Source of the DNA: Petrolisthes cinctipes
Taxonomy: Eukaryota > Arthropoda > Malacostraca > Decapoda > Porcellanidae
Assembly (NCBI GenBank): GCA_033782935.1
Contig: JAWQEG010000495.1
Location: 397,001-461,000 of the forward strand
DNA length: 64,000 nt
Reading direction: 5' to 3'
Made by a program: the position numbers and the translations under genes. Shown here piece by piece: positions 1 to 8,881 of this stretch (position 1 is the first letter of the stretch; each line of letters starts with the position of its first letter). Below the pieces are notes generated by a model. It saw nothing but the letters and a program-made list of their open reading frames with translations. It had not been told where the DNA came from and made no database searches.

Positions 1-36
1 ATTTTTTGAAGAATAACGACAATAAGATTGGTATGT

Positions 37-42
37 TTTATT
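37..42 (-). terminator. Possible poly(A) signal for the IR gene
   Basis: AATAAA on the minus strand, about 460 bp downstream of the current stop codon. It is in AT-rich DNA where such hexamers are common, so this is only a candidate. Confidence 0.2.
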
Positions 43-347
43 ATTAATAAATACACAAATAACAAGGAAGTTTGGGTGAAATAAGTAATATGCATATCAA
101 CATTAAATGACCATACATGAAATTCATAAATGTTTTATAAATTATTTCCATGTTCATTGTAACTCTGAATTTTCTGAAAAGCCTTCACATATTATATCAA
201 AATTATTGATACACAAGGCATTGTTTTTACTGTTACTTGGGAAACCACATGAAATATGAAAGGATATTGTCAACAATGATGGGATCGTGTCCAAAGCAAA
301 TATTAGTACAAAATGTGGTCTGGTAGAGGTGTAAAAGTTGCCCTGTA

Positions 348-520
348 CACTCGTGATACGTAATTTCTGACCAGAGACGAACGACAGGCACCACACACAC
401 ATACCCAGCATTCGAACCCATCAGCCTCTATAGGTGTACTGGGTGGGGAAATGAACAATACCAGGCGATTCGAAGCTTTCTGCTCCTCACACTCTGGTCA
501 GAAATTATGTATCACGAGTG
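348..520. mobile_element. TIR-A MITE copy A1, in the last IR exon
   Basis: The ends are inverted copies of CACTCGTGATAC(A/G)TAAT followed by TCTGACCAGAG. TA at 346-347 and 521-522 is the duplicated target. The interior contains a (CA)n tract and a conserved core (ATTCGAACCCATCAGCCTC). There is no transposase, and the TA target suggests Tc1/mariner mobilisation. It supplies the IR stop codon. Confidence 0.9.
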
Positions 521-723
521 TACACACAAGTTTCTGCCAGGAGTACCAGGAGAGAGGTCACATAGCCCATGCACAGGATGTAGAAGACGCTTTGGACATG
601 TTCAACTGTGAGGGTGACAAAGTTTTCATCTTCTCCGTCCATTGCTTCCATAACAGACTCTGACCCTTCTTCATTTTTGGTGGACCTCTGTGAACCACTT
701 CCTCCTTTAATTTCCGCCTGGTA
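505..723 (-). CDS. IR exon 11: M4 and C-terminus, ending inside an MITE
   Basis: This exon encodes residues 622-693 and the stop. The acceptor is TCTTCAACAG before TACCAG. An acidic, low-complexity extracellular linker (residues 622-655) leads into LTVEHVQSVFYILCMGYVTS, the L-x-x-x-x-x-Q-x-x-F M4 signature, and then LLVLLAETC. Immediately after CV the frame enters the TIR-A element (348-520) and reads YTRDT and then TAA at 507-505. Without the element, the same frame would continue past the flanking TA for 13 codons after the Tyr to a TAA at 305-303. The short cytoplasmic tail is therefore replaced, but M4 is whole and the channel may still work. Confidence 0.92.
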   Translation of the reverse strand, partial: YQAEIKGGSGSQRSTKNEEGSESVMEAMDGEDENFVTLTVEHVQSVFYILCMGYVTSLLVLLAETCVYTRDT

Positions 724-728
724 CTGTT

Positions 729-970
729 GAAGATAGAGAAACTGTTTTTAAGTACACACAAAAACTCATGAGCGAGGGCAGTGAGGATTTTAAGAAACCA
801 CACAGACTTGAAGATAGATAACTGTTTTTAGTACACACAAAAACTCATGAGCGAGGGCAGTGAGGATTTTAAGAAACCACACAGACTTGAAGATAGATAA
901 CTGTTTTTAGTACACACAAAAACTCATGAGCGAGGGCAGTGAGAATTTTTTTTAAGAAACCACACAGATC
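729..970. repeat. Three tandem units of about 80 bp in IR intron 10
   Basis: Units start near 729, 810 and 889 and share GAAGATAGA, GTACACACAAAAACTCATGAG and AAGAAACCACACAGA segments. The first unit contains the pyrimidine tract of the exon 11 acceptor, so the tract has been multiplied upstream of the real AG. Confidence 0.85.
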
Positions 971-1093
971 TCCAGCTCAAAAAAGTCTTTTCTTATTCTA
1001 ATTACACATTAATTATAGATATACTTGCAATATCCACAAATACCATTAAATTGTTGTGGGGAGCCTTATCAAGAGGACCAAGGCTAAGAGGTA

Positions 1094-1260
1094 CACTCGC
1101 AATCCAAAATATGTATCCAGGCTTGTTTCGAATAGCCTTGTCGAATATTAAGCGAGTTCAAGCAAATATGAAACAGGATAAGCGTTGTAATTGGTTCACT
1201 AGTATGTCAAATGATTCGAAACTTCAACAAGACCTAGATACAAATTTTGGATTGCGAGTG
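1094..1260 (+). mobile_element. TIR-B MITE copy B1
   Basis: It starts CACTCGCAATCCAAAAT and ends ATTTTGGATTGCGAGTG, flanked by TA (1092-1093, 1261-1262). It has one internal unit of the 78-bp sequence that is multiplied in copies B3 and B5. Confidence 0.88.
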
Positions 1261-1262
1261 TA

Positions 1263-1416
1263 CAGTCACGAGCACTAGTAAGTATTCAGGTGTGCTTCTA
1301 ATACCTAGAGACCGTAAATAAATGCACAATAAGATCTCTATTGAAATTAGTTCGTTGGTGAATTGGACTTTTCAAAGCTTCAACCAAAGCTGTATACTTA
1401 TTAGTGCTCGTGACTG
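1263..1416 (-). mobile_element. TIR-J MITE copy J1, abutting B1
   Basis: The ends are CAGTCACGAGCACTA and its inverted copy. It shares TA 1261-1262 with B1 and has its own TA at 1417-1418. Its interior is inverted relative to copy J2 at 49926. Confidence 0.85.
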
Positions 1417-1503
1417 TACATCTCTTGGCCTTGAAGAGGACTATAAACTCAATAACTAATCCTGACACAGATATACACACGGAGTATTTTTTTATGAACT
1501 TAC

Positions 1504-1647
1504 CATCTTGTATTGACGAATGCTTTCCAGAAACCAATGATTGGCAAGTCCGCTCTCTAACACCCATGTGACGGCCCAATCCAAGTTGGGTTTTAGTGGT
1601 GAGTGACTCTGTAATCCCAACGCTACACTGAACGGCATAAAGCACTC
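1504..1647 (-). CDS. IR exon 10: S2, C-terminal part
   Basis: This exon encodes residues 574-621. The acceptor is GTGTTGCAG and the donor is AAGATG followed by GTAAGT (consensus), phase 0. ECFMPFSVALGLQSHSPLK is the highly conserved end of S2: the C-x-x-P-x-x-x-A-x-x-x-x-x-x-S-P-L pattern that precedes the final helices. LDWAVTWVLESGLANHWF is the amphipathic helix pair (V-x-x-x-x-E-x-G-L-x-x-x-W) seen before M4. It is among the most recognisable IR pieces in the window. Confidence 0.95.
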
Positions 1648-1730
1648 CTGCAACACGACCACTTTGCCTGTATTACTTAGGAAATATTGTTTAATGTCAT
1701 ATATCACTCTGATAATACCAGCACCACGTA

Positions 1731-2129
1731 CAGTTGGACACATGAATGGGTGGTACAGCCCAGGTGAAAGATACTTGTCTCATTTGAGTAACCAGTGTCT
1801 ATTATCAGGTACTTGCTTTTTATTACCATCCTCAATACTGACTTCTGCCCCTCCTAATTACCAACCTAACCTAACCTAACCTAACTAGTGTCTATTATGA
1901 GGTAGTTGCTTTTTATTACCATCCTCAATACTGACTTCTGCCCCTCCTAATTACCAACCTAACTTAACCTAACCTAACCAGTGTCTATTATGAGGTAGTT
2001 GCTTTTTATTACCATCCTCAATACTGACTTCTGCCCCTGATGTCTCCTATTTGGCACTAAGGAACTTGATATTGGCAGAAATTGATCATCTTTCACTTGG
2101 GCTGTACCAACCATTCATGTGTCCAATTG
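1731..2129. mobile_element. TIR-C MITE copy C1 with telomere-like repeats
   Basis: The ends are CAGTTGGACACATGAATGGG and its inverse (one copy reads CAATTGGACACATGAATGG), with TA on both sides. The interior has two extra tandem units, each carrying short (CCTAA)n runs (1862-1886, 1958-1979). It lies in IR intron 9, 34 bp from exon 9. Confidence 0.85.
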
Positions 2130-2164
2130 TACAGTACAGCTTTCCATACAGCCATGCAATTAAC

Positions 2165-2323
2165 CTCAATAATTCTATATTTTGGTGCTCCTTGGAGATC
2201 GGTGTTCTGGGCAATGTAGAACTGTAGGAATTTTCTGCCCTGGATTACGACACTCTGACCTTTTGTCATCTCACGATCCACCTCCCCAAATGATGATACG
2301 GAGCTGAACTGCCGAGACAAACC
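2165..2323 (-). CDS. IR exon 9: S2, middle part
   Basis: This exon encodes residues 521-573. The acceptor is GAATTCCAG before GGTTTG; the donor is ATTGAG followed by GTTAAT (a weaker +4 to +6). Phase is 0 at both ends. EVDREMTKGQSVVIQGRKFL followed by the FYIAQNTDL strand fits S2 of decapod IRs. I do not see an obvious acidic residue at the place where classical iGluRs carry the D/E that binds the ligand amino group. An MITE of family TIR-C lies 34 bp into the intron after the donor. Confidence 0.88.
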
Positions 2324-2369
2324 CTGGAATTCAATGAAGTTTTGCATCACTTTAATATTGAATCGTGTA

Positions 2370-2553
2370 CACTCGTGATACGTAATACCTGACCAGAGAC
2401 GAACGGCAGGCACCACACACACATACACACATATACCCTACATTCGAATCCATCAGCCTCTATAGGCGTACTGGGTGGGGAAATGAGCAATACCAGGCGA
2501 TTCGAAGCTTTCTGCTCCTCGACACTCTGGTCAGAAATTATGTATCACGAGTC
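2370..2553. mobile_element. TIR-A MITE copy A2
   Basis: The left end is intact (CACTCGTGATACGTAAT). The right end decays after TATCACGAGT, so the flanking TA is lost there. It lies 46 bp upstream of IR exon 9 on the transcript strand. Confidence 0.8.
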
Positions 2554-3165
2554 TTTTGGGTGCAAACATAATACAAGTAGATCATATGGAATCATTGACT
2601 GTGCTGTACAATATAGCAAAAATCCAATGATTGGTGAATACATAAGCTTTATGTAACTAAAGAAACGTCACACCACACCACATATATTGTAATTCACTGT
2701 GTGTCCAAAATTATCGTGACAATTTTCACACTTATTACCAAATAAAGGAGTATTGCCCTGTCACACACAGCCAACTCAATGGCCCAATGCAAGATGTCTC
2801 AAGGTTGTCCTGCATTCGGCTCCAACGACTCCCACCTGGCACAGAATCCCTGCTTACAATAGTTTCACAATTGCCTCATTAACGGCTGTGAGATTCTGAA
2901 AAACACGACAAGAGCTCCAGATGACTTGGCTACGAGCCTTGAAATATACAAGTTAGCGGAATATTCTTCGCCACGATCGTGACACAAACGCGTCACGACT
3001 GTGTGACGGAGTTGTGCTGCGTTCTGGGACTGCTGCACGATCATCACGACCGTGTACACGGTTGGGAAATGGGGCGGTGGTTGTTGTTGTTGAAGTTCCT
3101 CAAGCTGTCTGACCGAGCAGCCCCAAGCTCTTGAGGAAGGCTATGGCTTGAACTGGGCTTTCCCA
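2554..3165. other. No recognised feature
   Basis: Unique-looking intron 8 sequence. No splice-compatible IR coding segment or repeat family was seen on either strand. Confidence 0.6.
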
Positions 3166-3169
3166 CAGT

Positions 3170-3465
3170 GCCCTCAGTGAGTGTATTTTGTGTTGTTGGC
3201 GAGTGTGGTTCTATAGTGCTCTATAGTGTTAGCACGAGGCGCTCGACAAAAGCGACACTCAGTGAAGGGAGGCTCACCCTGCATCCCAGCAACCTGCCAC
3301 GGTGGCCGGTAGCCAAACCTCAAACGAGTTGAGACTACATTGTGCCTCCGAACCGTAAGACCTCGATGACGGTAGGAATATTTGGCAGACAGACTCGTAA
3401 TGGGTGATGCTGAAGGGCCTCTCTGCATCCCTGCATCGCTGTACAGGGAGGAGAGCGGCGTAGCG
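3170..3465 (-). pseudogene. 5'-truncated fragment of the LINE-1-local ORF2 C-terminus
   Basis: The minus strand encodes SYRHRGLTVRRHNVVSTRL and WQVAGMQGEPPFTECRFC, closely matching the last 90 residues of the full LINE at 15390-15590. It lacks RT and RNase H and is broken at both ends. Confidence 0.85.
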
Positions 3466-3479
3466 GACTCTAGAGGAGA

Positions 3480-4095
3480 GGTATCATGTCAGGGAGTATA
3501 TAAAAATAACAAACTTCAATGGTTATTCACTCCAGTGAGGTTGTCTTTGTTCACTGTGAATTTCAATCATCCTCATATGGCTACAACAAGGATATTTGTA
3601 GGATCTGGTCACTTCCTATAGGTGATGTGTAAAGTTGCTCAGGGGAGCGGCTGTTTTCTGGGTGAAGATGCACACCTCTGATTCATAGTGGAATTGACGA
3701 GATCAGCCCACATGGATTTGATTATCATTCACGGGAGGAGGACTACAACCGGTGGCTATTTGTATTTAATGACTGGTGTCTGGACCATCAGCCCAGGGGG
3801 GATGCGATTTCCCTTAGGTCGCTGCAGTCTTCCCTCCTCTTACAGTAGTTCCTTACAGAATTGGTATCATCGAAGGTGCGGCTCCACTTGTATCTCTTCT
3901 ATCGTGGTTTGGGCCCAGAGCTCTGGCTGTGGAATCAAAGACCCTCCTCCCTAAAAGTCTTTTAGCTCACCCTTGGATGAACATGGCAGTAATGCACAAC
4001 ACTTTGATTAATGATGCCTTAAACTAAAGGTCTTACATTTTTAAGGAATAATTAATGTTTGTCCAATATCTTATGTAACACTTGATGAGTATTTA
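3480..4095. repeat. Low-copy repeat related to 31030-31570
   Basis: The phrase around 3598-3720 (GTAGGATCTGGTCACTT, GACGAGATC, CCACATGGATT) recurs in inverse orientation near 31480-31560. No gene is recognised. Confidence 0.4.
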
Positions 4096-4098
4096 ACC

Positions 4099-4102
<4 letters not shown>

Positions 4103-4149
<47 letters not shown>
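4103..4149. repeat. (CT)n microsatellite next to IR exon 8 donor
   Basis: Pure CT dinucleotides begin about 10 bp inside intron 8 (GA on the transcript strand). Confidence 0.95.
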
Positions 4150-4155
<6 letters not shown>

Positions 4156-4159
4156 GTAC

Positions 4160-4360
4160 CCGAATGTGGCTGATGGTGGAGGCAGCCATGACGTTGCCAA
4201 AGAATGGACCGAGACCAAAAATGGGGAAGGAAGACTGGTAGAGCTGAAGGAAAGTATTGACGCCCGGAGGAGAGCGAGCCACGGTGAGGAAGGCGGTCAG
4301 GTTGCTGCTGTATCCTACCGTTAGCACTATCACGTACACCCACATGAACACGACCAAAAC
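4160..4360 (-). CDS. IR exon 8: M3 gating helix and start of S2
   Basis: This exon encodes residues 454-520. The acceptor is CTGCACCAG and the donor is ATTCGG followed by GTACGT, phase 0 at both ends. M3 reads VFMWVYVIVLTVGYSSNLTA and continues FLTV. YSSNLTAFLTV corresponds to the SYTANLAAFLT gating motif of iGluRs, in the relaxed form usual for IRs. The segment after it (FPIFGLGPFFGN) begins S2. The branch/pyrimidine region of the acceptor is a (CTAT/CTGT)n microsatellite and the intron after the donor begins with (GA)n, so simple repeats bracket the exon. Confidence 0.96.
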
Positions 4361-4367
4361 CTGGTGC

Positions 4368-4416
4368 AGATAGATAGAATGAGATATATAGATAGATAGT
4401 TGGATAGATAGATAGG

Positions 4417-4447
<31 letters not shown>
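4368..4447. repeat. (GATA/GACA)n microsatellite forming the IR exon 8 acceptor tract
   Basis: On the transcript strand this is CTGT and CTAT repeats ending in TGCACCAG, so it serves as the pyrimidine tract. Confidence 0.9.
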
Positions 4448-4448
<1 letters not shown>

Positions 4449-4459
4449 ATTGCACCGCA

Positions 4460-5000
4460 TATTCTAGTTGAGGCCGTACAACACTTTTATATAGAGGGAT
4501 TATATTCTCCCGGGTTTTGAAGTTGATATTTCTTTTGATAAATCCTAGCATTTTATTTGCCTTTTTAGTTGCTTCAAGGCACTGTATAAAGAATTTTAGA
4601 TCTTTTGACATTGTGACACCAAGATCTCTTACACAATTTGTTGGTCTGATGTCATGTCCACTCATTTTAAAATTAAAGTGTTTGTTTCTGATCCCAACTT
4701 GCAGAGCCTGGCATTTGTTTATGTTGAATGGCATATGTCAGGTGGCTGACCATTCTCCTATTATATCTAAGTCTTGTTGTAATTGTAACCTATCATCTTC
4801 AGATAATATGGTATTGCCTATTTTGGTTTCATCAGCAAATTTCGAGATGGGGCTGTGCAATCCAACATCAATGTCGTTAATGTATATTATGAATAGCACT
4901 GGACCCAGGACTGAACCCTGTGACACACCACTGGTTACTGGTGCCCATGGGAATGCCTCTCCATTGAATATTACTCACTGTTTCCTACCCTGAAGCCAGC
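4460..5000 (-). pseudogene. CR1-like LINE reverse transcriptase fragment
   Basis: The minus strand reads SQGSVLGPVLFIIYINDID, then FADETKIGN, then (after an in-frame interruption near 4735) MPFNINKCQALQVG, GVTMSKDLKF and YKSVVRPQLEYAVQF. These are RT motifs 4 to 7 of CR1-like elements. The catalytic FADD box is FADE, and both ends are truncated, so the fragment is dead. It lies in IR intron 7, 100 bp from exon 8. Confidence 0.85.
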
Positions 5001-5194
5001 TTGTCCATCAATTCCACTGACTCGGAACTTGACCGGCACCCCTTAGGGAACTTACAGCAAAAAGGAAAAGTATTTGATGACAGACAGAGACAGAATAATT
5101 TACCTAAGCAGGGAGTAGGCACAGAAGACAACAGGAGGAATCCCATCAGGACCATATGCTTTCTAAGTATCAAGGCCAGAGATGGCAGCAAGTA

Positions 5195-5361
5195 CACTCA
5201 CAATCCAAAATATGTATCCAGGCTTGCTTTGAATAGCCTGATCGAGTATTAAGCGATCTCAAGCAAATATGAAGCAGGATAAGCGTTGTAATTGGTTCAC
5301 CAGTATGTCAAATGATTCGAAACTTCAACAAGAATTGGATGCAAATTTTGGATTGCGAATG
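5195..5361 (+). mobile_element. TIR-B MITE copy B2
   Basis: Ends CACTCACAATCCAAAAT and GATTGCGAATG flanked by TA; slightly diverged from B1 and B4. Confidence 0.82.
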
Positions 5362-5544
5362 TATTTCATTTGAATATATTCTAATAGGAGGCATAGAGCA
5401 GGAATAGAGCCGGCATCGTCCAGAGTTAAATTAGAGGCAAAGGTTTGAGGGAAGAGTTCAACATTATTAAGTGAAGAGATGCAACATTTTCATCAGGAAT
5501 AATGAGTGGATATCTATAGGTGTCATCAATACAGACAAAAAATC

Positions 5545-5705
5545 CGAAAATGGACTTTGCGTTTGTGTTGTTCTCTGTGTTGATTGTCTGTTTTCTTTTA
5601 CTTGTGAGTTTTATTCTGTTGTGGTTCCGTGTGTGTGTGTGTGTGTGTGTGTCTCTGGTTGACAGTTACTGAGATGGTTACTCCTTGTTCAGTTGTTTTT
5701 GCTGT
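5545..5705 (+). mobile_element. Fragment of LINE 5' UTR
   Basis: TTGTGTTGTTCTCTGTGTTG and CTGAGATGGTTACTCCTTG followed by TTCAGTTGTTTTTGCTG match the 5' leader seen at 38130-38575 and in part at 10310-10530. Confidence 0.6.
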
Positions 5706-6115
5706 GATTTAGAAAGATTCACACAAACCCAAACCCCTACAACCTGATTATTACTTATTACTTCCTCATGTGTATTGATCACAGAGAAGTAGAAAGAAAG
5801 ACTGCCATTTGCCTGACCTGACAAAAATTCTGATAATGAACCTTAGTTTTAGTAGTGATTTAAAAAGATTCACACAAACCCAAACCCTTACAACCAAATT
5901 ATTACTTATTTTCTTCATGTTGTGTATTGATCACAGAGAAGTAGAAAGAAAAACTGCCATTTGCAAAAACTAACTGTTATTTGCCTAACCTAACAAAAAT
6001 CTGATAATTTACCTTAGTGATTTAAAAAGATTCACACAAACTCAACCCCCTACAACCAAATTATTACTTATTTTCTTCATGTTGTGTATTGGTCACAGTG
6101 AAGTCGAAACACTGC
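5700..6115. repeat. Three tandem units of about 140-160 bp
   Basis: Each unit contains AAAGATTCACACAAACCCAA, ATTATTACTTAT, TGTGTATTGATCACAG and a GCCTGACCTGACAAAAAT-like end. The last unit stops just downstream of the IR exon 7 donor. Confidence 0.85.
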
Positions 6116-6127
6116 AATTTGTCTGAC

Positions 6128-6233
6128 CTGAAGTGTGGTGCTGGTGGGGACAATGTGTTGGGCTGAGCGGAAGTGAATGCCCAAAGTGTACATAGTCGTA
6201 TACATCACAGACCTTCCACACAAATTCTGTTCA
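6128..6233 (-). CDS. IR exon 7: pore region
   Basis: This exon encodes residues 418-453 (one base completes codon 418). The acceptor is ATGACAG and the donor is CTTCAG followed by GTCAGA. It was found by looking for the missing pore exon between M1 and M3. VMYTTMYTLGIHFRSAQH fits the short pore helix and re-entrant segment of IRs (S-x-x-x-x-x-G-x-x-x-x-Q pattern), followed by a P-x-x-S-x-x-x-x segment leading to M3. The incoming phase (2) and outgoing phase (0) both agree with the neighbours, which strongly supports it despite its small size. Confidence 0.9.
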
Positions 6234-6265
6234 CTGTCATGGAGAAACAACATAATATTAATTAA

Positions 6266-6867
6266 GGGGGTGCGGGAGTAGAGGACAGAATTTCGGGGGG
6301 GGGGGGGGGGTGGCGGGACTGGGGGGGGGGTGCGGGAGTAGAGGACAGAATTTGGGGGGGGGGGGTGGCGGGAGTAGAGGACAGGCTTTGGGGGTGGGGG
6401 GACTGGGGGGGGGGGGTGCGGGAGTATAGGACAGAATTGTGGGAGGGTGACTGGGGGGGGGGTGCGGGAGTAGGGGACAGGCTTGAGGTGGGGGGGACTG
6501 GGGGGGTGCGGGAATAGGGGACAGGCTTGGGGGGGGGACTGGGGGTGTGTGTGGGAATAGGGGGACAGGAGGCTTGGGGTGGGTAGAAAGCCTGTTACTT
6601 ATACCTGCACCCCCCTAACCCTTGCCCCCCCAAGCCTGTCCCCCTACTCCCGCACCCCCCAAAACCCCCTGCACCCCCCTAAACCCCCCCACCCCCAAGC
6701 TTGTCCCCCTACTCCCGCACCCCCCAAAACCCCCTGCACCCCCCAAAACCCCCTGCACCCCCCTAAACCCCCCCACCCCCAAGCCTATCCCCCTACTCCC
6801 GCACCCCCTAAAACCCCCTGCACCCCCCTAACCCCCCCCAAGCCTGTCCCCCTATTCCCACACCCGC
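6266..6867. mobile_element. TIR-M GC-rich foldback element M1
   Basis: Flanked by TTAA (6262-6265, 6868-6871). The left arm is repeated GGGGGTGCGGGAGTAGGGGACAG units; the right arm is the same units inverted, hinged around GGGTAGAAAGCCTG. The unit number varies between copies. It begins 29 bp from the exon 7 acceptor side. Confidence 0.88.
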
Positions 6868-6934
6868 TTAAATTATAATGAATTTACAGATTAACTTACA
6901 TTCTTTTTTCAACTTGGTTTTAGTCAGTAGTTAA

Positions 6935-7104
6935 GGGGGTGCGGGTTTAGGGGGGTGCGGGGGTTTAGGGGGGTGCGGGAATTGGGGACAGGCTTTCTAC
7001 CCACCACAAGCCTGTCCCCCCAGTCCCCCCCTCCAAGCCTGTCCCCTACTCCTGCACCCCCCCAGTCCCCCCCCCCAAAGCCTGTCCCCTACTCCCGCAC
7101 CCCC
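6935..7104. mobile_element. TIR-M foldback element M2
   Basis: Short version of M1, flanked by TTAA (6931-6934, 7105-7108), with hinge GGCTTTCTACCCACC. Confidence 0.85.
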
Positions 7105-7189
7105 TTAAAGCTTTACCCTGTGATCGTGTATGATTATTGGAGGCTTCTGATTCCTCCTGAAAAAAAAAAAAGATTGTTTACCTTTGTCG

Positions 7190-7360
7190 ATTCATTGGAA
7201 GGACAACACTCTCTAACACCCACTCCCTCCTTCCTATATGACACATTAGATGAATTCATTGGAAGGACAACACTCTCTCTAACACCCACTCCCTCCTTCC
7301 TATATGACACATGAGATGAATTCATTGGAAGGGCAACACTCTCTCTCTCGCACCCGTTTC
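7190..7360. repeat. Tandem 68-70 bp units
   Basis: Two and a half units of GATTCATTGGAAGGACAACA with CACCCACTCCCTCCTTCC and a TATATGACACAT tail. Confidence 0.85.
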
Positions 7361-7589
7361 CTCCTTGTCCTTTGCTGTCCTTTCCTTCAACACGTAGTCT
7401 AGAGTAGCATAGTTAACAGGTAACCTAGTAAAAGGTGACTATGGACCTCCTGTTGCCTGTACTTCCTTTGTATTCCTTTGTATCTATTTGACACACCAGA
7501 TGAGGGCCCCTTCCCCATCAAGCATTTACCATCCCCACTCTCCATTCGCTTCTGTCACATGTCTGTCATTCTACCGTGTGCTCCAATGT

Positions 7590-8070
7590 CTTTCCCTTCA
7601 ATGCTCACTTCACATTCTTCATCCTCATCTCCTCAGTGGCTTTTCTCTCATCTTCACACCTCACACTCTCCTCTTCTCTTCTTTCCACATGTCCAAACTT
7701 TCCCTTCAATGCTCACTTCACACACTTCATCTTCATCTCTCCTCACTGGTCTTCCTCTCATCTTCACACCTCCCACTCTCCTCTCTTCACCATTCTATCC
7801 TCTCATCTTCACGCCTCACACTCTCCTCTTCCATTCTTTCCACATGTCCAAACTTTCCCTTCAATGCTCACTTCACACTCTTCATCCTCATCTCTCCTCA
7901 GTGTTCTTCCTCTCATCTTCACACCTCACACTCTCCTCTCTTATTCTTTCCACATGTCCAAACTTTCCCTTCAATGCTCACTTTACACTCTTCATCCTCA
8001 TCTCCTCAGTGTTCTTCCTCTCATCTTTACACCTCACACTCTCCTTTTCACCATTCTATCCTCTCTTCCT
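7590..8070. repeat. Minisatellite of about 105-120 bp
   Basis: Four to five units with TTCAATGCTCACTTCACAC, TCATCTTCACACCTCACAC and TTCCACATGTCCAAACTTTC. The long open frames here come from pyrimidine-rich repeats lacking stops. Confidence 0.85.
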
Positions 8071-8074
8071 CTTC

Positions 8075-8375
8075 TTTAGCTTCTCTCTCTTTCTCTTCTT
8101 TTGTTTCTCTCTCTTTCTCTTCTTTTGTTTCTCTCTCTTTCTCTTCTTTCGTTTCTCTCTCTTTCTCTTCTTTTGTTTCTCTCTCTTTCTCTTCTTTTGT
8201 TTCTCTCTCTTTCTCTTCTTTTGTTTCTCTCTCTTTCTCTTCTTTCGTTTTTCTCTCTTCCCCTTCTTTTGTTTCTCTCTCTTCCTCTTCTTTCGTTTTT
8301 CTCTCTCTTCCTCTTCTTTTGTTTCTCTCTTTTTCTCTTCTTTTGTTTCTCTCTCTTCCTCTTTTTCTCTCTGCT
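8075..8375. repeat. 24-bp pyrimidine minisatellite
   Basis: About 12 units of TCTCTCTTTCTCTTCTTTTG with small variations. A polypurine/polypyrimidine tract of this length could form triplex DNA. Confidence 0.9.
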
Positions 8376-8715
8376 TGTGTCTGCTATTATTTCCACATGT
8401 CCAAACTATCTTAACACACACTACTGTTCTAGACGGCAATAATAATCTTTGAAGTTCTAATTGTTAAGAGGAGAGTAAACTTTCGATACATTGAAGCACC
8501 TTGATTCCTCCAAAGTTTGCATGGAAACAGGACCAGATGAAATAAAATTAATGGTGGCCTGTTGCTGGGAATAGCTTGGAGGAATCATTATCTCCAAAAA
8601 TGACTAAATTATACACTCCTCTTAAGCAGAAACGAGGCCTATTTTATTGTGAAAACAACAACAACATCTGCAGCAACAGCAAGAACAACTTACATCCAGT
8701 GCACACATTTCTTAA

Positions 8716-8877
8716 GGGTAGAGTTTTGTGTTGGTAAATTTGGAGCAACTGAATCCTCCAAACTATTCCAAGCAACAGCAACAGGGCACCATTATTTTTG
8801 TTCTTCTGGTCCTGTTGTTTCCTGGCATACTTTGGAGGAATCAAGGCACTCCAATGTAACAAAAGCGAATTACCACC
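8716..8877 (+). mobile_element. TIR-D MITE copy D1
   Basis: Flanked by TTAA (8712-8715, 8878-8881). Family hallmarks are TTTTGTGTTGGTAAATTTGG, an inner inverted pair ATTCCTCCAAACTATTCC / CTTTGGAGGAATCAAGG, and a GAATTACCACC end. Confidence 0.85.
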
Positions 8878-8881
8878 TTAA

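Noticed and set aside
1298..1503. Alternative IR C-terminus (GLVIEFIVLFKAKR) after exon 10
   Set aside because: It would need a 46-bp intron and lacks the M4 signature. The exon at 723-505 has the right phase and a clear M4, and the 1298-1416 part is TIR-J.
4098..4460. 120-codon minus-strand ORF over the IR exon 8 region
   Set aside because: A shadow of the real exon in another frame, extended by microsatellite.
7478..8452. Overlapping 300-codon ORFs
   Set aside because: They arise from pyrimidine-rich tandem repeats without stops; all three frames are open and the composition is only Ser/Phe/Leu or Lys/Arg/Glu.
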